Shown here in pieces: positions 46,643 to 58,500 of a stretch of 64,000 bases of DNA (position 1 is the stretch's first letter; each line of letters begins with the position of its first letter). The notes under the pieces were generated by a model that saw nothing but the letters and a program-made list of their open reading frames with translations, searched no databases and was not told the origin of the DNA. Both the position numbers and the translations under genes were made by a program. The DNA is taken from the NCBI GenBank assembly GCA_015501585.1, contig JADNRY010000080.1, positions 174,311 through 238,310 on the forward strand, in the 5' to 3' direction. The stretch comes from Rhodocollybia butyracea. Taxonomy: Eukaryota > Basidiomycota > Agaricomycetes > Agaricales > Omphalotaceae.

Positions 46643-47092
46643 GGTTGTGTTGAAATGGTGTGAGGAGTTGTATGTAGACTCAAATGTTGGATAATAAAAT
46701 AGAACACAAAGATATTACCACTTGTGATAATATATAGCACAATGGCAGAATATAGGTAGAAGTCTGTTTGACAGCACAGAGAGTGGGCAATCAGATGAGG
46801 TAACATACATCTAGCTACTGCTTATATACTGGTATTGGGGTGATAAGAGATAAGTACGTGTAAGTACATGTAAATAATGAGTGTGAGATAACTATGAACT
46901 TGATCAATCATAACAATGATACCGATACCCGGTGATATCCAACATCAAACTCGGTGGTGCATTTATAATTAATTTCTGCCTCAAGTATTATGAGATTATC
47001 TAATTTGTTGCAGGAGGACACTGACCTTTGGGAACAGAGGGACTGAAGAAGCTATGCCCTACAAGCCTCTGAGCGAAGGAGCGAATCCCGCA
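46643..47092. other. Upstream region of terpene synthase
   Basis: Holds the probable promoter (TATATAAG on the minus strand at 46828-46821). No gene is seen. Confidence 0.4.
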
Positions 47093-47411
47093 TAAGGATG
47101 GACATGGGTCCAGTTCCTAACAGGTACAGGTTTGACCCATGGGAATACCCGTCTGACCTGGATCTGCCAAGATCCAGGTACCCATTCCATTGGGTCCAGG
47201 TCAGGTTGTGCACAGGTCATCCTTTGGGCACTCCAAGACCTTGTAAAGTACATTTAGGTACATATACCCACAGGTACCTGCATGACCCAGATCCGCCAGA
47301 CTCACGTACCTGTTTCCCATGGGTCAGGTCAGTCACAGGTCAGGATTTTTTCCCGCAGGTACATGTGCAGCGGATCCGGGTTTACCGGGATCCAGACTTG
47401 TGTCCATCTCT
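47093..47411. mobile_element. MITE with 9-bp target duplication (Mutator-like size)
   Basis: AATCCCGCA occurs at 47084-47092 and 47412-47420, directly flanking a 319-bp insert. The insert ends are imperfect inverted repeats sharing GATGGACA. The inside is rich in GGTACC, GGATCC-like and CCATGG-like words in inverted arrangement. A 9-bp duplication is typical of Mutator-like elements. No transposase is present. Confidence 0.75.
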
Positions 47412-47420
47412 AATCCCGCA

Positions 47421-49079
47421 CAAAGTCCTTACTTGCTGGTTTGAACCTCAAAGCTGTCCAACTGCCAAGCGCTACAACAACAACATTACTCTCCTTATCA
47501 GGTATCCAGGTTGGTGGAGAAGAGCAGATGAGAAATGCCTTGGGGAGATTGCAGAGTGGCAACAAAAGGGGGAGCGGCTTCGGTCAGAGTGGCAGCAGGT
47601 GGATAAGCAGCTTCAAACGAGCGATGCATGAGCTATCATGGGACGCAACAAACAATTCGGCAACAAGTGGTGCAGCGGCAAGAGCACAGAAAGACAATAC
47701 ATCAACGAATGTGAAGGCATCGTGGTGGCATAACATCACCTGAGGGGGTTACAGAGGCTTAGAAGTCATTTATTATCTCTGATAGTGTTCCTGGAGTTGG
47801 ACGACTTGTTCTGTCTTCCTGCTGCCAAATATGTATTGCAGTTACTGGAAGGGTTGGGACCGCTGGGATATCGGAGTGGGGGCATTCTTCCTCTAATACA
47901 TACAATGCCAAGTACCACGCTGAATGTAACCACTTACAAGGACAATTCACAATTATTGAAGGAGCCGCAAGGATTGCATTAGAATCCACTTTACAATGGT
48001 AAGTACAGATCAGTTTCTTTAGACAAGGTGTTCGAGAAGGTGAAGCACTTTCAAATATCAAACTAGCTACTTGTCTATCTGCATTGGCTGGCCTGTTGAT
48101 TTGTCACTACCGCCCACAGTGATACCGTCTTTGCCAGCTCACTCTAGAATTCTTCCTTTGGGCTCACTATCGTCCAACGTCTGAGTAAAAGATGGTTTCA
48201 TTAGGATCCAATTTAATTTTGCTTTGGCCTAAAGAGGTCATAGTGGCATCCAGGGAGGTCAAAATGCGATGTTGGCACAAGTCTTTGTGCCAACATCGCA
48301 TCCGTGTACCACCAAGATTCACTGGGTGTGCTGCATGGCTGTTTATAAAATGAGACCATGCCAGTTTACTCTGTCTACCTATACCTACTACCATAGTTGA
48401 GCAATGGACTGAGCACGATAAGAGAGAGATGTATAAAATTGTAGTAGACGCCCGTACTGTAAATGCTGGGCAACGTTAATGGCGCTACTTACTTCTAAGG
48501 CTAGCCACTAACATCGACCGCTTGATTCTTCTCTGCGCCAGCTGCCGCCTGTCTTCTCTAAACACATAAACAAATGCTGGAAGTGGAGGTTGAGTTCGAC
48601 GCGGAACATAGGGACGACTCCGACTCAATACCACCAAAGAATATGTATGCTTAGAGAAGATGTTGTAACTTTCCCTGTTCACTATAAGATCAAGTTGAAA
48701 TACAAGTGCTGGTATTCTCAAGCCCAAGGTATTCTAGGTAAGCTATACTAAGTAGTAGTCGTGCGTAGGTAATTGCTACAGTAGATGCAAAAAAAAAAAA
48801 AGAGAAATGATACACTAGGATTTTGATCGAGTACGAAAACGAAAACGAAAAGACGATGGGAGGAGTATGGGTAGTAGGGGTAGTGTGTGTGCGTGTCTAC
48901 AAGTCGTACTAGCCATAGGGGCAAAAATGACAACAAGAGGGGAGAAGAGGCAAGGGGCGAGAAGACGTCACTGTCTATCCTCCGAAAAGGAACTTTTTGG
49001 TTGGTGAAACAGTCGAGTAAGAATCGCGGGTAAAAAAACACATGGAAAACACCACCGCCGAATCTATTTCTTCCTTCCC
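47421..49079. other. No resolved gene; DHA1 relic piece and hairpin inside
   Basis: Short unsupported frames only. Around 48580-48660 is the short sequence that accompanies other DHA1 relics (GAGTTCGACGCGGAACATAG, CCACCAAAGAATATG). At 48680-48780 is the conserved 3' flank of the MFS family (ACAAGTGCTGGTATTCTCAA), also at 19375. Confidence 0.4.
48265..48300. repeat. Perfect hairpin, 16-bp arms and 4-nt loop
   Basis: TGCGATGTTGGCACAA is followed after GTCT by its exact complement. It could form a stable stem in RNA of either strand. There is no adjacent gene to which it clearly serves as terminator. Confidence 0.7.
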
Positions 49080-51765
49080 TCACTTCTTCGCATGCTTACT
49101 CTTCATCCGAATCGCTTTGCCGTATTTCCAGAAAAGTATGGGTCTATAACGACAACACACATCAACACACATGATCAGCGAACCAGAATGGAAACAACAT
49201 GGAATGGAATGGAAAATGCTACTCACGCAGGCCAGCCAACAGCGATACTAAACGCCGCTAATATTGTGTCGCCTTTTCCGTACCCTAGAGCGTTGTACAT
49301 CGTCGGTGCGAAGAGGGGGAAGCCGAAGCCAGCGAGAGCGCGGAGGCAGGAGACGGCTGCGAGAGCTGTTTTGGGGGAATTGGGGGGTCAGTATTGATGT
49401 TTTTTTTTTTTCGAGAAAAGAAGAGGATAGGGAAAAACGAGAAAGAAAGGAAGGGTAAACGAGTGAAAGGTGAAGGAAAGGAAGGAGGGGAAAAAAAGGG
49501 AAAACAAAGGGAAGATGAAGGGAAGGAGGGACGGATGAAAAAGACGCAAGAGACAACGGACGGAAAAAAGTACTAACCACTAGCAGCATGCAGCGTAAAC
49601 GAATCCACGACATACGTCTGCATCGACTGGAACGTGAGGATGATACCCGCTCCAACGAACGCCATGCCCTATCCAAGCCCAAATCAAACGCAATCAGTCA
49701 AAAACACATAATCATAACAACCATAACGCAACGCACCACATCCGTAACAACCCAGCTCACCTCCTTCTCTGCCGCCCACCCCGTCATCAACAACCCGATG
49801 GGCAAAACAATACTCCCAATGATCATCGACGGCACGCGATACTCCGGCTCGCCTTCCCCGGTTCCGCCGTTTTTCTTGTTCTGGTTCTTGAGGTATACGT
49901 AGATCTTGTCCATGTAGAGCGCGTTGATTTGGGAGGCGAGGGTGAGTCCGATGCCGAGGCCGATGTAGTTGAGGCCGGCTGGGATGAGGAAGGGACGTTA
50001 GGAAGGGAGGCTAGGAAGGGATGTAAGAGACGGAAAAAGACATACCGATTCCGGTACTTTCATGATATATAGTGGTGAATATCACAGTAATGTTCGTCAG
50101 GTAGACTGTGTGCGGGAGAGAGGGCGATCGATCATCGTTATTGAACAGAAGAAGAAAAAAAAAAAAAAAAGAGTAAAGGGAAAAGAAAACTTACTATAGA
50201 ACACGCCATAGACAAACGCCATGTATATTCCGATGACCTGCGCGATGGGCTCCCGCCAAAAGAGCGTAAACGGGCGGGCGAGGGATTTCGTGAAGAGTTC
50301 GCGCCATCTAGAGGATTCAAACGTACGGAAGAGGTTTGAAGGGACGAAATGGAGAACGAAGAACGTAACCAGTTAGTTTTAGTTGGTGAGTAAAGAACGA
50401 CGGATGTAACGTACGTTCGACCTTCCTGCTTCGAATACACAGTCCGCACCTCTCTCGGGGATCCGCCCTTTTCCGAGTCTCCTGTGAGCTGTTGGCTGAT
50501 TTTGGCGGCTTTGCGTTGGAGGAGAAGGGGTGCGTAGGCTAATAGTAAAGCGTTAGGATAACGAACAAGGCGACAAAACAGACACGTACTTTCTTGCAAG
50601 AAAAACATCCCTGCGACCTGTATCGCCGCATCGACTATCGACGTCGACCAGAAAACCCATCTCCAGGTGCTCTTCTGCGCGATCCAGGCTCCAGCGATGG
50701 GGCCGACGACCTAGAATTCAGGAAGGAAGTCCAGTTTTCAGCGCAAAGGCCAATTCACCCCATTATCCATCCATAGACGGACAATGGATTGGTAGGAAAT
50801 GAACTCACTGGACCCATAAGCGGAGCTAAACTATACACCGCAATCGCCTTCCCTCTCTCCTCCGCATGCCATACATCGCCGAGGACACCCCCGCCGACAG
50901 CGAGCGGGGCTGACCCGCCGAGACCTGCAAGGAAGCGGAATATGATGAGCTGGGCAGTGTTTTGGGAGAAGCCGCAGACGAGGTTCCAGACTGGAAACGA
51001 AAAGTAAGCGGATGGGTTTTAGGGAGGCATACGGAGGTGGTACCTAGGTAGAACAGATTTGCGGCTTGTAATACCCTGGATCTGCCTTGTAGAGCAGCGT
51101 ATTTCAGTGGTTGATTGAATAAGAAATGACTACGGGCATACCGTATATTTCAGAAAGGGGTCCAAGGAACTAAGTAGACAACATTGAGCGAATGACAAAA
51201 AGATATTAGGCAGAGCAAAGCCTCACCAAAGGGCCTATAGCTATAATAACAAGCTCAGCGAAAGAATAATTGTCAACTACACGTTACTCACCATAAGCCA
51301 AGATAAATATACTCGTAGTCATCGCTATCAACACCTCGCTCGTTATCCCAAACTGCGAAGCGATGACGTCGGTCGCTGGTGCTACCATCGACGAAGAGAC
51401 GGGGCTGATGAATGTGAATGCCGACACGATTGCCGTTGCCGCCCATTTGCGGCCAAAAGACCAGCTAGAATTTGGAGAGAATTGAGAAACGATATTAGAG
51501 AGAGGAATGTTTTGTACATACTTTTTTGGATTCTGTGGATCGTTAGGCCCATCCCAATCTACTATTATCGCATCGGCTTCATTTTCAGCTTCTCCATCTT
51601 CCACCGTGTCATTATCTGTCTTTTCATTGGTGGTTTAGCTTTAGTAGTAGTATCAGAGTCGACGGCGGTATGTGCAGCTGTACTGTTGGAGCTGGAGCGA
51701 GGAAGTGGCGTTGGCGGTGAAGGCGTCGTTTCAGGCGTCGTGACATTCGTTTCATTCGTGGACAT
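49080..51765 (-). CDS. MFS multidrug transporter, DHA1 (12-TM) type
   Basis: Predicted proton-coupled drug or polyamine exporter of the plasma membrane, and the only nearly complete member of a family with many relics here. A long hydrophilic N-terminus (Ser/Thr/Pro, then acidic) leads to DWDGPNDPQNPKK, TM1 (SFGRKWAATAIVSAFTF), the motif A-like LGPLSEIYGRSRV, and RFLAGLGGSAPLAVGGGV. Next come WRWVFWSTSIVDAAIQ, a charged central loop (RKAAKISQQLTGDSEKGG), YHESTGIG, LNYIGLGIGLTLASQINALY, and APTMYNALGYGKGDTILAA. The tail is FWKYGKAIRMKSKHAKK, stop at 49080. About 13 introns fit GT-AG, including an 8-nt microexon at 51227-51234. One doubt: near 51627 the N-terminal frame changes by one base. This is either a weak intron (donor GTCGAC, acceptor AAAAG) or a true frameshift, in which case translation might start downstream. 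Confidence 0.75.
51227..51234 (-). other. 8-nt microexon of the DHA1 MFS gene
   Basis: Minus-strand GCCCTTTG lies between acceptor CTATAG and donor GTGAGG. It is needed to join ILAYG to FLGPLSEIYG while keeping the residues G-P-L that complete the motif A-like region. Both flanking introns have their own GT and AG. Confidence 0.75.
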
Positions 51766-52604
51766 TATCGTAGGAAGAAAATTGCTTGGAGTCGGCCGAA
51801 GTCGCCATTATAAAGTCTTCGGAAAGCCTTCCGTGAAAGAGTGGTATGTTCAAAGTTGACAAAAGTTGAATGACGTATTTACCGACGAAGACGGGCGCTA
51901 TAAAAAGCGCCTGTTAGGTATATAGGATCGCCTTGACTTCATATACTGGTCATACCAAACCTCATAGGTTCTAATCCTAAAGCTAAAGGGTGATATTCTT
52001 ACCACTTGACTGGCCGGCCGTGGTGGTGCGCTGGAGTCTGGTGGATCTCATGCGATCAGTCCTAAAAGTCCGAAATCCGAAATCCCGGTCACCCGTGCCA
52101 AAGCTTCAATTCTCAGGCCCAGGTTCGGGGTAAGACACGCCGAAATCATTCATCTCGCACACACGAGTGGCTGTTAAAGGGGATAATATACTTTGAAGCC
52201 TCACTGAACACGCAGGTAAGAGTAGAGTCAGCTGAAAGGCTGTCGTTTAGCCTCAACGGAAATCACACGTATTGACAGGACCACGTTATATCCCAAACGG
52301 CGAGGGGCGAAGCCTAAGGCCTACTTACTAGCCACTATAAGAACTTACGATCACCCCTACCAGCACCTCAGGCTCCGCCGCTTTCGCACGCACAGAGTAC
52401 ACCCACCGCCGCTCACTTGTAGTTTGATCTGTAAACTATTCTGAATGGTTAACGTGTTTCGATTTTTGAGGGCATGTAATCTACTCAGTCCCTCACCCCA
52501 ACATGGCCAAGGATCTCCGTTGTTCATCCAAGGGGGTATGTCAACGCCCAGCAGGCCTCCAAACCGTTCAGCTCATACCATCCCAACCGAACCCGCTCAC
52601 AGAG
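51766..52604. other. Upstream region of DHA1 MFS gene and spacer
   Basis: Contains an 18-bp inverted repeat GGCGCTATAAAAAGCGCC (51894-51911), about 130 bp upstream of the MFS start, and a dispersed repeat copy at 52228-52345. No gene is recognised. Confidence 0.4.
52228..52345. repeat. Dispersed repeat, copy 2 (partner 42318-42440)
   Basis: Same landmarks as copy 1 (AAAGGCTGTCGTTTAG, AATCACACGTATTGACAGGA, CCAAACGGCGAG), with about a dozen changes and an 8-10 bp gap. Confidence 0.7.
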
Positions 52605-52705
52605 TAACATACTCTCATAGTACTCTCATCCTGCTCTCATTGTACTCTCATTGTATGTACTCTCATTCTGCTCTCATTCCACTCTCATTCTACTCTCACA
52701 CCCCT
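52605..52705. repeat. Short tandem repeat of TACTCTCATT-like units
   Basis: About nine units of roughly 10-12 bp, each a variant of (G/T)(C/A)TCTCATTC, in 100 bp. Confidence 0.8.
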
Positions 52706-53339
52706 GCCACTCCGAAGTCAGACTGAATTCTCAGATCCCCTAATACTCGTCCGACATCATCCCCTCCCCCGTAAATCATAAAAACCACGCTCAAATTTTA
52801 TGGTCGCAATGGAACTCCAGTATGCCGACCTCATAGCGCTTGATAGTATACTTCGCCGTAGAGCCAAGAATGTGGCCTCTCAGCCTCTCGGTATCACATC
52901 GAAGATTCACAAAGACGAGTCAAGTATTCCTAGGCCGGATGTCGACCTGGGCAGGACCAAAGCCTAGTCCAGGTTACTGTTGTTACCACACTCTCGCCGG
53001 AAGAGCGCCACAACAAGCTGGGCTTCGTAAGATGACATCCTACGAGGGAGAAGTCTATATATAAGGGTATCATGTAGTGGGAACAAAAGCGGGGAGACGG
53101 ATTTAAAAAGTACAAGGTGTGCCACTACATAAACTATTCCAGCCAGCCATCAACACAGAAAATCGATCCAACCTCCCCAACTCGATTTAACATTTACACG
53201 AACCCTTTTTCACCCTTTCAAAAGCCAGTTGTTCTAGCTCTACAGAGCTCTACACGCCCATGCAAAGCTTCATGTCTCCATCCAACCATCCCAGAACAAC
53301 ATCAGCTGCTATTTCACGCCCCTCCCGTTTTGCACAACA

Positions 53340-54950
53340 CTTTCGTATCATTTCAGCATTTTCTCGCAATCGTTTACCTTCTTCCCGCCAGTCACCCGCG
53401 CCACAGCAACCCCCAGCTCCGTCGCGTCAATGTCAGGCGCAACAGGTCTTATTACCGTAGATGCCGATCCCGAGATATTCCACTCGAGAGGCATTCTCGT
53501 AGGTGTCGTACCACTGCGGTAGGATAATTTGAGGTGTTCCGGCTCTAGAGACATTCAAAACAAAAGGATCGTATCATTGAGGGGGCGCTAAGGGATGCTG
53601 CCGCTTACCGTGCGCCTTCAAAGTAAAGAGTTCGCGCCGCCGTGATGGATGTAGCAATAACGTTCTGATGCAAGTAAAATCGCCGAGGGGCGCTGCGTCC
53701 AACCAAGGGACAACCCGCACTCTATTTCCTTTCCTGCCTTCTCGGGAGCGAGCTCATCAAAACCTCCTCCAGATTCTCGAAATCCCTACAGGGTGCTTTC
53801 CACAGGAATGCATATCATCGGTCATTACCACCAAAAAACGCCGTTTGATCACGTCGTAACGAGGCCTTCTGTGTATTCAAAGTGAGTCCCCATGATCATG
53901 ACGATGGTTCGGCCTTGGTTGAGCCACTCGTTGAGCTCGGGATCGCTTTCTGCGATGGGGGGCTCTGGGGCAAATCGGTCCGACGGGGTGCATATTTTTG
54001 GAATCGTGACCGGGTATTCGAGCTCTCTTAGGCCGGGCAGACATACGGAATATCCGTACGAAAGGGCTCCATTGTCACCAATCCACCTTTCAGCCCGTTT
54101 TCTTTCCGGACGGTATTTAAATTGGTGATGCGAGGATCGGTGAGACTTCGATAGATAACTTTGGAGTTGCACACACGTTGGTAAAGAAGGAGAACGTTGG
54201 GATTGGATAGGGTATCCCTGAACCTGTTCTAAAATGTCACCTCAGTCAGATTCTGCCGTTAAGCCCGGATTGGATCAGAGATTGGACACTTGCGATGGAT
54301 AATGCCACAGTGCTTTTGCGTACGGCTGAACCGTGTTAAGACAAGGAAGGAGTCCCATTGGTTGAATATCATATATTTGAACTGCAGAACATGGCAAGCA
54401 TCCATGAATTGATGGAAAAAGTTGTCGATAACAATTGCGGTCGGCTGTATAGCGGATAAAAATCGTCTTGCAACTTTCAAATGAAACCTATGCATGTTCT
54501 GAGGCAAATATACAACGTTGGGCGTTAAGCACTTGCCATATAATCTTCCCCATCCCACGGAGAGAGCATACTCATCATGTTCTTCAAAAGCAGGTTCGAC
54601 ACAGTTGCAGGAGGGTGTGTCCGCATCGCAGCATTCGAAATCCCAGCCTTCTCTACCCTTCAAAGTGGCCTATTTCCGTCGAATCGGATGGAACGTGATC
54701 GTCGAAGCAGGGTTTCCGAGTTTCGCAGAAGCTCTCGCTCCGGAAGTAAGGGACTCAAAATGCTTTTGCAGAGAGGGAAAAGACGCGACGTTGAATGTGG
54801 ATTAAGATTGTCGTGATAGGATCTCGAGAGCGGTTGCTGAGATGATGCTTGACTGCCCATGCTCAGCAAAGGTGGCAAATACGATTTTTTTTTGGAGCGT
54901 CCATAATATGGGCCAAGATGACGGTGAAAAGGGAGAGCAGATATCAATTA
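53340..54950 (-). pseudogene. UDP-glycosyltransferase (GT1 family), frameshifted
   Basis: UGTs move sugar from UDP-sugars to small molecules. Minus-strand pieces in order are an N-terminal part (54947-54660), a middle part (HRFHLKVARRFLSAIQPTAI, 54663-54259), and the donor-domain piece DPELNEWLNQGRTIVMIMGT (near 53920). Then come VVPWLDAAPL and HHGGAN (near 53640; the donor-site region), and GTPQIILPQWYDTYENA (near 53510). One extra T after HHGGANS and at least one further frame change near 53440 break it. An intron with donor GTAAGC and acceptor TCTAG lies near 53545-53605. It is most likely a decayed former sugar-tailoring enzyme. Confidence 0.7.
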
Positions 54951-55516
54951 TTTGAGTCTTGGCGATATCGATGTTCTACGAAGAGCCTTATCTAGTCCTA
55001 TTCATGCATGGCTACCGAAGAGTCTTATTAATCATGCATGGCCTTCTCCATGTTGAAATTTGAAATTTGAAACCTCCCTGCAGACTTTTATCTAGGTACA
55101 GCTTCCGTTTCCATATTCCTTGTCCAAATCCTCTTCTAAAAACTGCCTGCGCAACAACCATCCTTAGAACAAAAATCAAACGAGGCATTGCAGGGCATTG
55201 CCTAAGTCTTGGATTGGCCAGGAGTTCCGGCCTGGCAGCAGATATAATAACATATGGGTACGTTACATTGACGTTACGCAATCTATTATTTATGTTACTC
55301 TTCAAGTCAACACTCGAGCTAGTGGACTGGCGGGCAGCTGGACAGGCCCCTAGGATTTCGGATTTTGGTGAACTAGGTTGGCTGGTCAGGACACATTGCA
55401 GAAAGAGAGACAACTGCGGTATACCGATAATCCGGCGATAAGCCACTACTACCTAGCTATAAACCACTGAACACTACACAGCGACTGTTCCACAAACAAA
55501 TCATCATGCATATAGC
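54951..55516. other. No supported gene
   Basis: Overlapping frames of about 124 and 144 codons on opposite strands (55012-55446) show no family motif, so neither is called. Near-repeats of CATGCATGGC occur at 55001-55035. Confidence 0.3.
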
Positions 55517-58500
55517 CTATAACGGAATTAGAGGATCCCACCGATATGGCGGAAACTGATCATCAAACCCTTCTTCAGTAATCCGCACTTCAGACCACGA
55601 CACCGGGGCAAGGACCGGCGCAGTTGATTTCCCACTGCCATTAACGCAGTGGTCAACGCAGGGCAACGCAGTTGATTTTTTTGATGATGTCATCCTATTA
55701 AATTGAAGTGCCGGCCAGTGACAAACTTTGATTGATGATACCTGATGGATCTTTCCCACTGCACGAAGTTGCGCACCACTACTTCTTATTTATGTCCCAC
55801 TTCAAGTTGTGGAAATATGTACTTACATCTACCGTTAAACCAAGCAGCATTCGAAAACACCAGAATCCGTACATGATAATTACGGCGCCCATATGCTGTA
55901 TGCGCCTAATTCTTTCTCACAACCAAATCCCACCTTATCTTCGGCGTTCCTCCTTATACTGCATGAACAAGGAGTGTATCTTCTACTTTTGCTCAACAAA
56001 ACATTTATCAGTACAATATGTTGCTATAAACAATTCTTTTGAGAATTTCTCCCAAGGTCAATGGTTATTTCTGCCATTTTTAATCATTCAAGAGGACATG
56101 AACCAAGGGGCTTCATGGCTAATAGAAAAGTACCATATAGTAGTGGTATAGTAGTCTCTAGAGTCTTAATGTGCAAGATCTAATATCAGTCTCAAATAAT
56201 AAGCTCACAGCAAGCCTAGTAAGGGCTACTTACCATTGTGCCCTCCAGACCCCAGGCTTCTTACACCACTGCCAAGCAATTAGTACAAGAATTCGGAGCT
56301 GCACCCCTTTGAGAATAGTATTTGAGCTTGACAATTGGTGCATCAATTGCAGTGAGTTGTCAAATAATTGGCATGCAACAAATAAAGATAATGATGTCTG
56401 AGATTTTGGCATCAAATGCTGGGCCGGTTTGAGGCATGCGGAATCTTCAACACTCATAGGAGCGGAATGCAACAACATGGGGGTAAGAAGCAAGAGTGAA
56501 TTAGAATTATAACAAAATTATAATCTACCTATGGAGTGACTCATAAGTAAACTTGTACATAATGGTGGAACAACTGTGAGCAACATGTGTACTCTAACAG
56601 GGCCTTCTATCACTGCTAGCTTAGAAACCTTGCAAGAATAGTGTACAATCACCTATAATGTGGTGAGAAAGATCCATCATGAGGCATCAATGCCGGGACG
56701 CCGTTTAATAGAATGACATCATCAAAAAATCAACTGCGTTGCCCCCTGTTGACCACTGCGTTAATGGCAGTGGGAAATCAACTGCGCCGGTCCTTGCCCC
56801 CGGTGCGAACGACCCCATCCATAAATGTCTCCAATGTCGGACAATAAGCGCTGAACAATCGCGCGGTGCTCCATCCACAACAGTCATACGTATCCTTCTC
56901 AGCTTCGTCAAACAACTACGAAAGCTCCGCATCACCTTCGAGAACCTCTTCCAACTCAGCGCGATTGAGATGAGGGGTGTGAATAATACTCAGCTGGTGC
57001 TCAATCTCTGCCTGTTGCTCAAAGACCAACATTAGTCTAGGAAGCTTGGTAGCCAGGAAGTGCTGGTTCCAGCTAAAGTGGTGCAGCCGGGTGAACCGCG
57101 GGAAGTACTGGGCGTATTTCCAGGTCGGATGGCGCCACTGCAATGGTGGACCTTGACGATAGCTTATCTTTCGGCGAAGGGACAGCTCAAGGATATCTGG
57201 AAAGAGCTCGGTGATACACTCGAATAGCACAAGGTCTGCGTCCCGAAGACCAATGAGGATGAGAATTCTTAACGAGGCTGATCCAGAATGAAGGGCGCCC
57301 AGCAAGTGATTGAATGCTATCAGAGTAACTGAAGCAGGAGTGGAGTTTGAGGTGTGTAAGAGGAAATGAAATGGCGCTGTTCATAGTGGAGAACTTCTGA
57401 AATGAACCTGAAAGGAACGCAATGTCGATATAGTGAGATAAAAATAATTTTTGCAAAGTTTTGAACATGGCCAGAGGCGGCGCGGAATCTTCGCGGAGCA
57501 GGAGTGGAATCGGTGGGGCCCAGATGGTCTGACGAGGAGGGCTTAAGTAGTGGAAGGTGAGAAGATTTGGAAAAAGGCGAAGAGGAGCCAGGTGAATTCG
57601 TCGGAGGGTTCCCGAAAATTAACAGAATATGACGATAACTCGAGGAACTGCACCTGGCCACATGTGGACAACTCGTTTTCGATAATCGCATGTGGGAGAT
57701 CATCGTCCTGCATGGAGTAACTCAATTTGATGGAGCGCAAATGAACAAGCTGAACAAGCGTCTGCATCAAGTCGCATGTTATATCAAGATGGGAGAGACT
57801 CAGAACTCTAACGTTGTGTGCAAGAGAGAAAGTTTTGTTTAAAGAGGAAGTAATCGGAGGAAGAAATATGTCACGATCGAGAACGTGAGGCGTAAAGGAA
57901 CCGTTCAGAGTTTGCGAGAAGAGCCGGCCAAAATTCTGGAATGTTAATGTGTTTACCCTCATCATTATATCGGGTCTTGTTTGTAGAAGAGACGAGTAAT
58001 CAAGAAAACGTGCTCGAGCCTTCAAGACTAGAGGCTCCAGGTCTTCAGTTACTTCAATAGGGACGTCACAGTGCTTTAGCCCAAGAGAAAGACTCTGAAG
58101 TAGGAAAATGAACACCTGTAAAGATGCGGAAGGAGAAAATAGACCGTGCCTGGAATGCGTACGAATGTCCAAGTTGATACAATCGTTTGTTTGTCGCTGA
58201 AAGAAGTCGCGCATTTTCGAGTGAAGCGGCAGCAAGTATCAGGTCCAGTAACTCTGTCGGCAGGTCCAGAAGACACAGTTTCTGTATTTTGGGACCATCT
58301 GGATGCAAGACGAATAATTGACGGATATGTTCTGCGAGAGCAACTTAACATGAAGTACATCAACCCATGATATTAACGGCAAGACGAACCTGTTTGCCCA
58401 ACGACGTGATTAAAGTCGATTCTCCGTGGGATCTTCCATTTTAGACGAAACCTGTTCCAGTCGTCCTTTGTAATCTCGTAGAAACGCGCAGATTGCAAAT

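Noticed and set aside
51955..52030. Possible tRNA (GGTTCTAATCC resembles a B box)
   Set aside because: I could not fold a cloverleaf with a plausible anticodon and acceptor stem, and the A box is poor.
55012..55446. Overlapping frames of 124 and 144 codons on opposite strands
   Set aside because: No family motif, no introns in keeping with neighbours, and low-complexity composition. Neither is supported.
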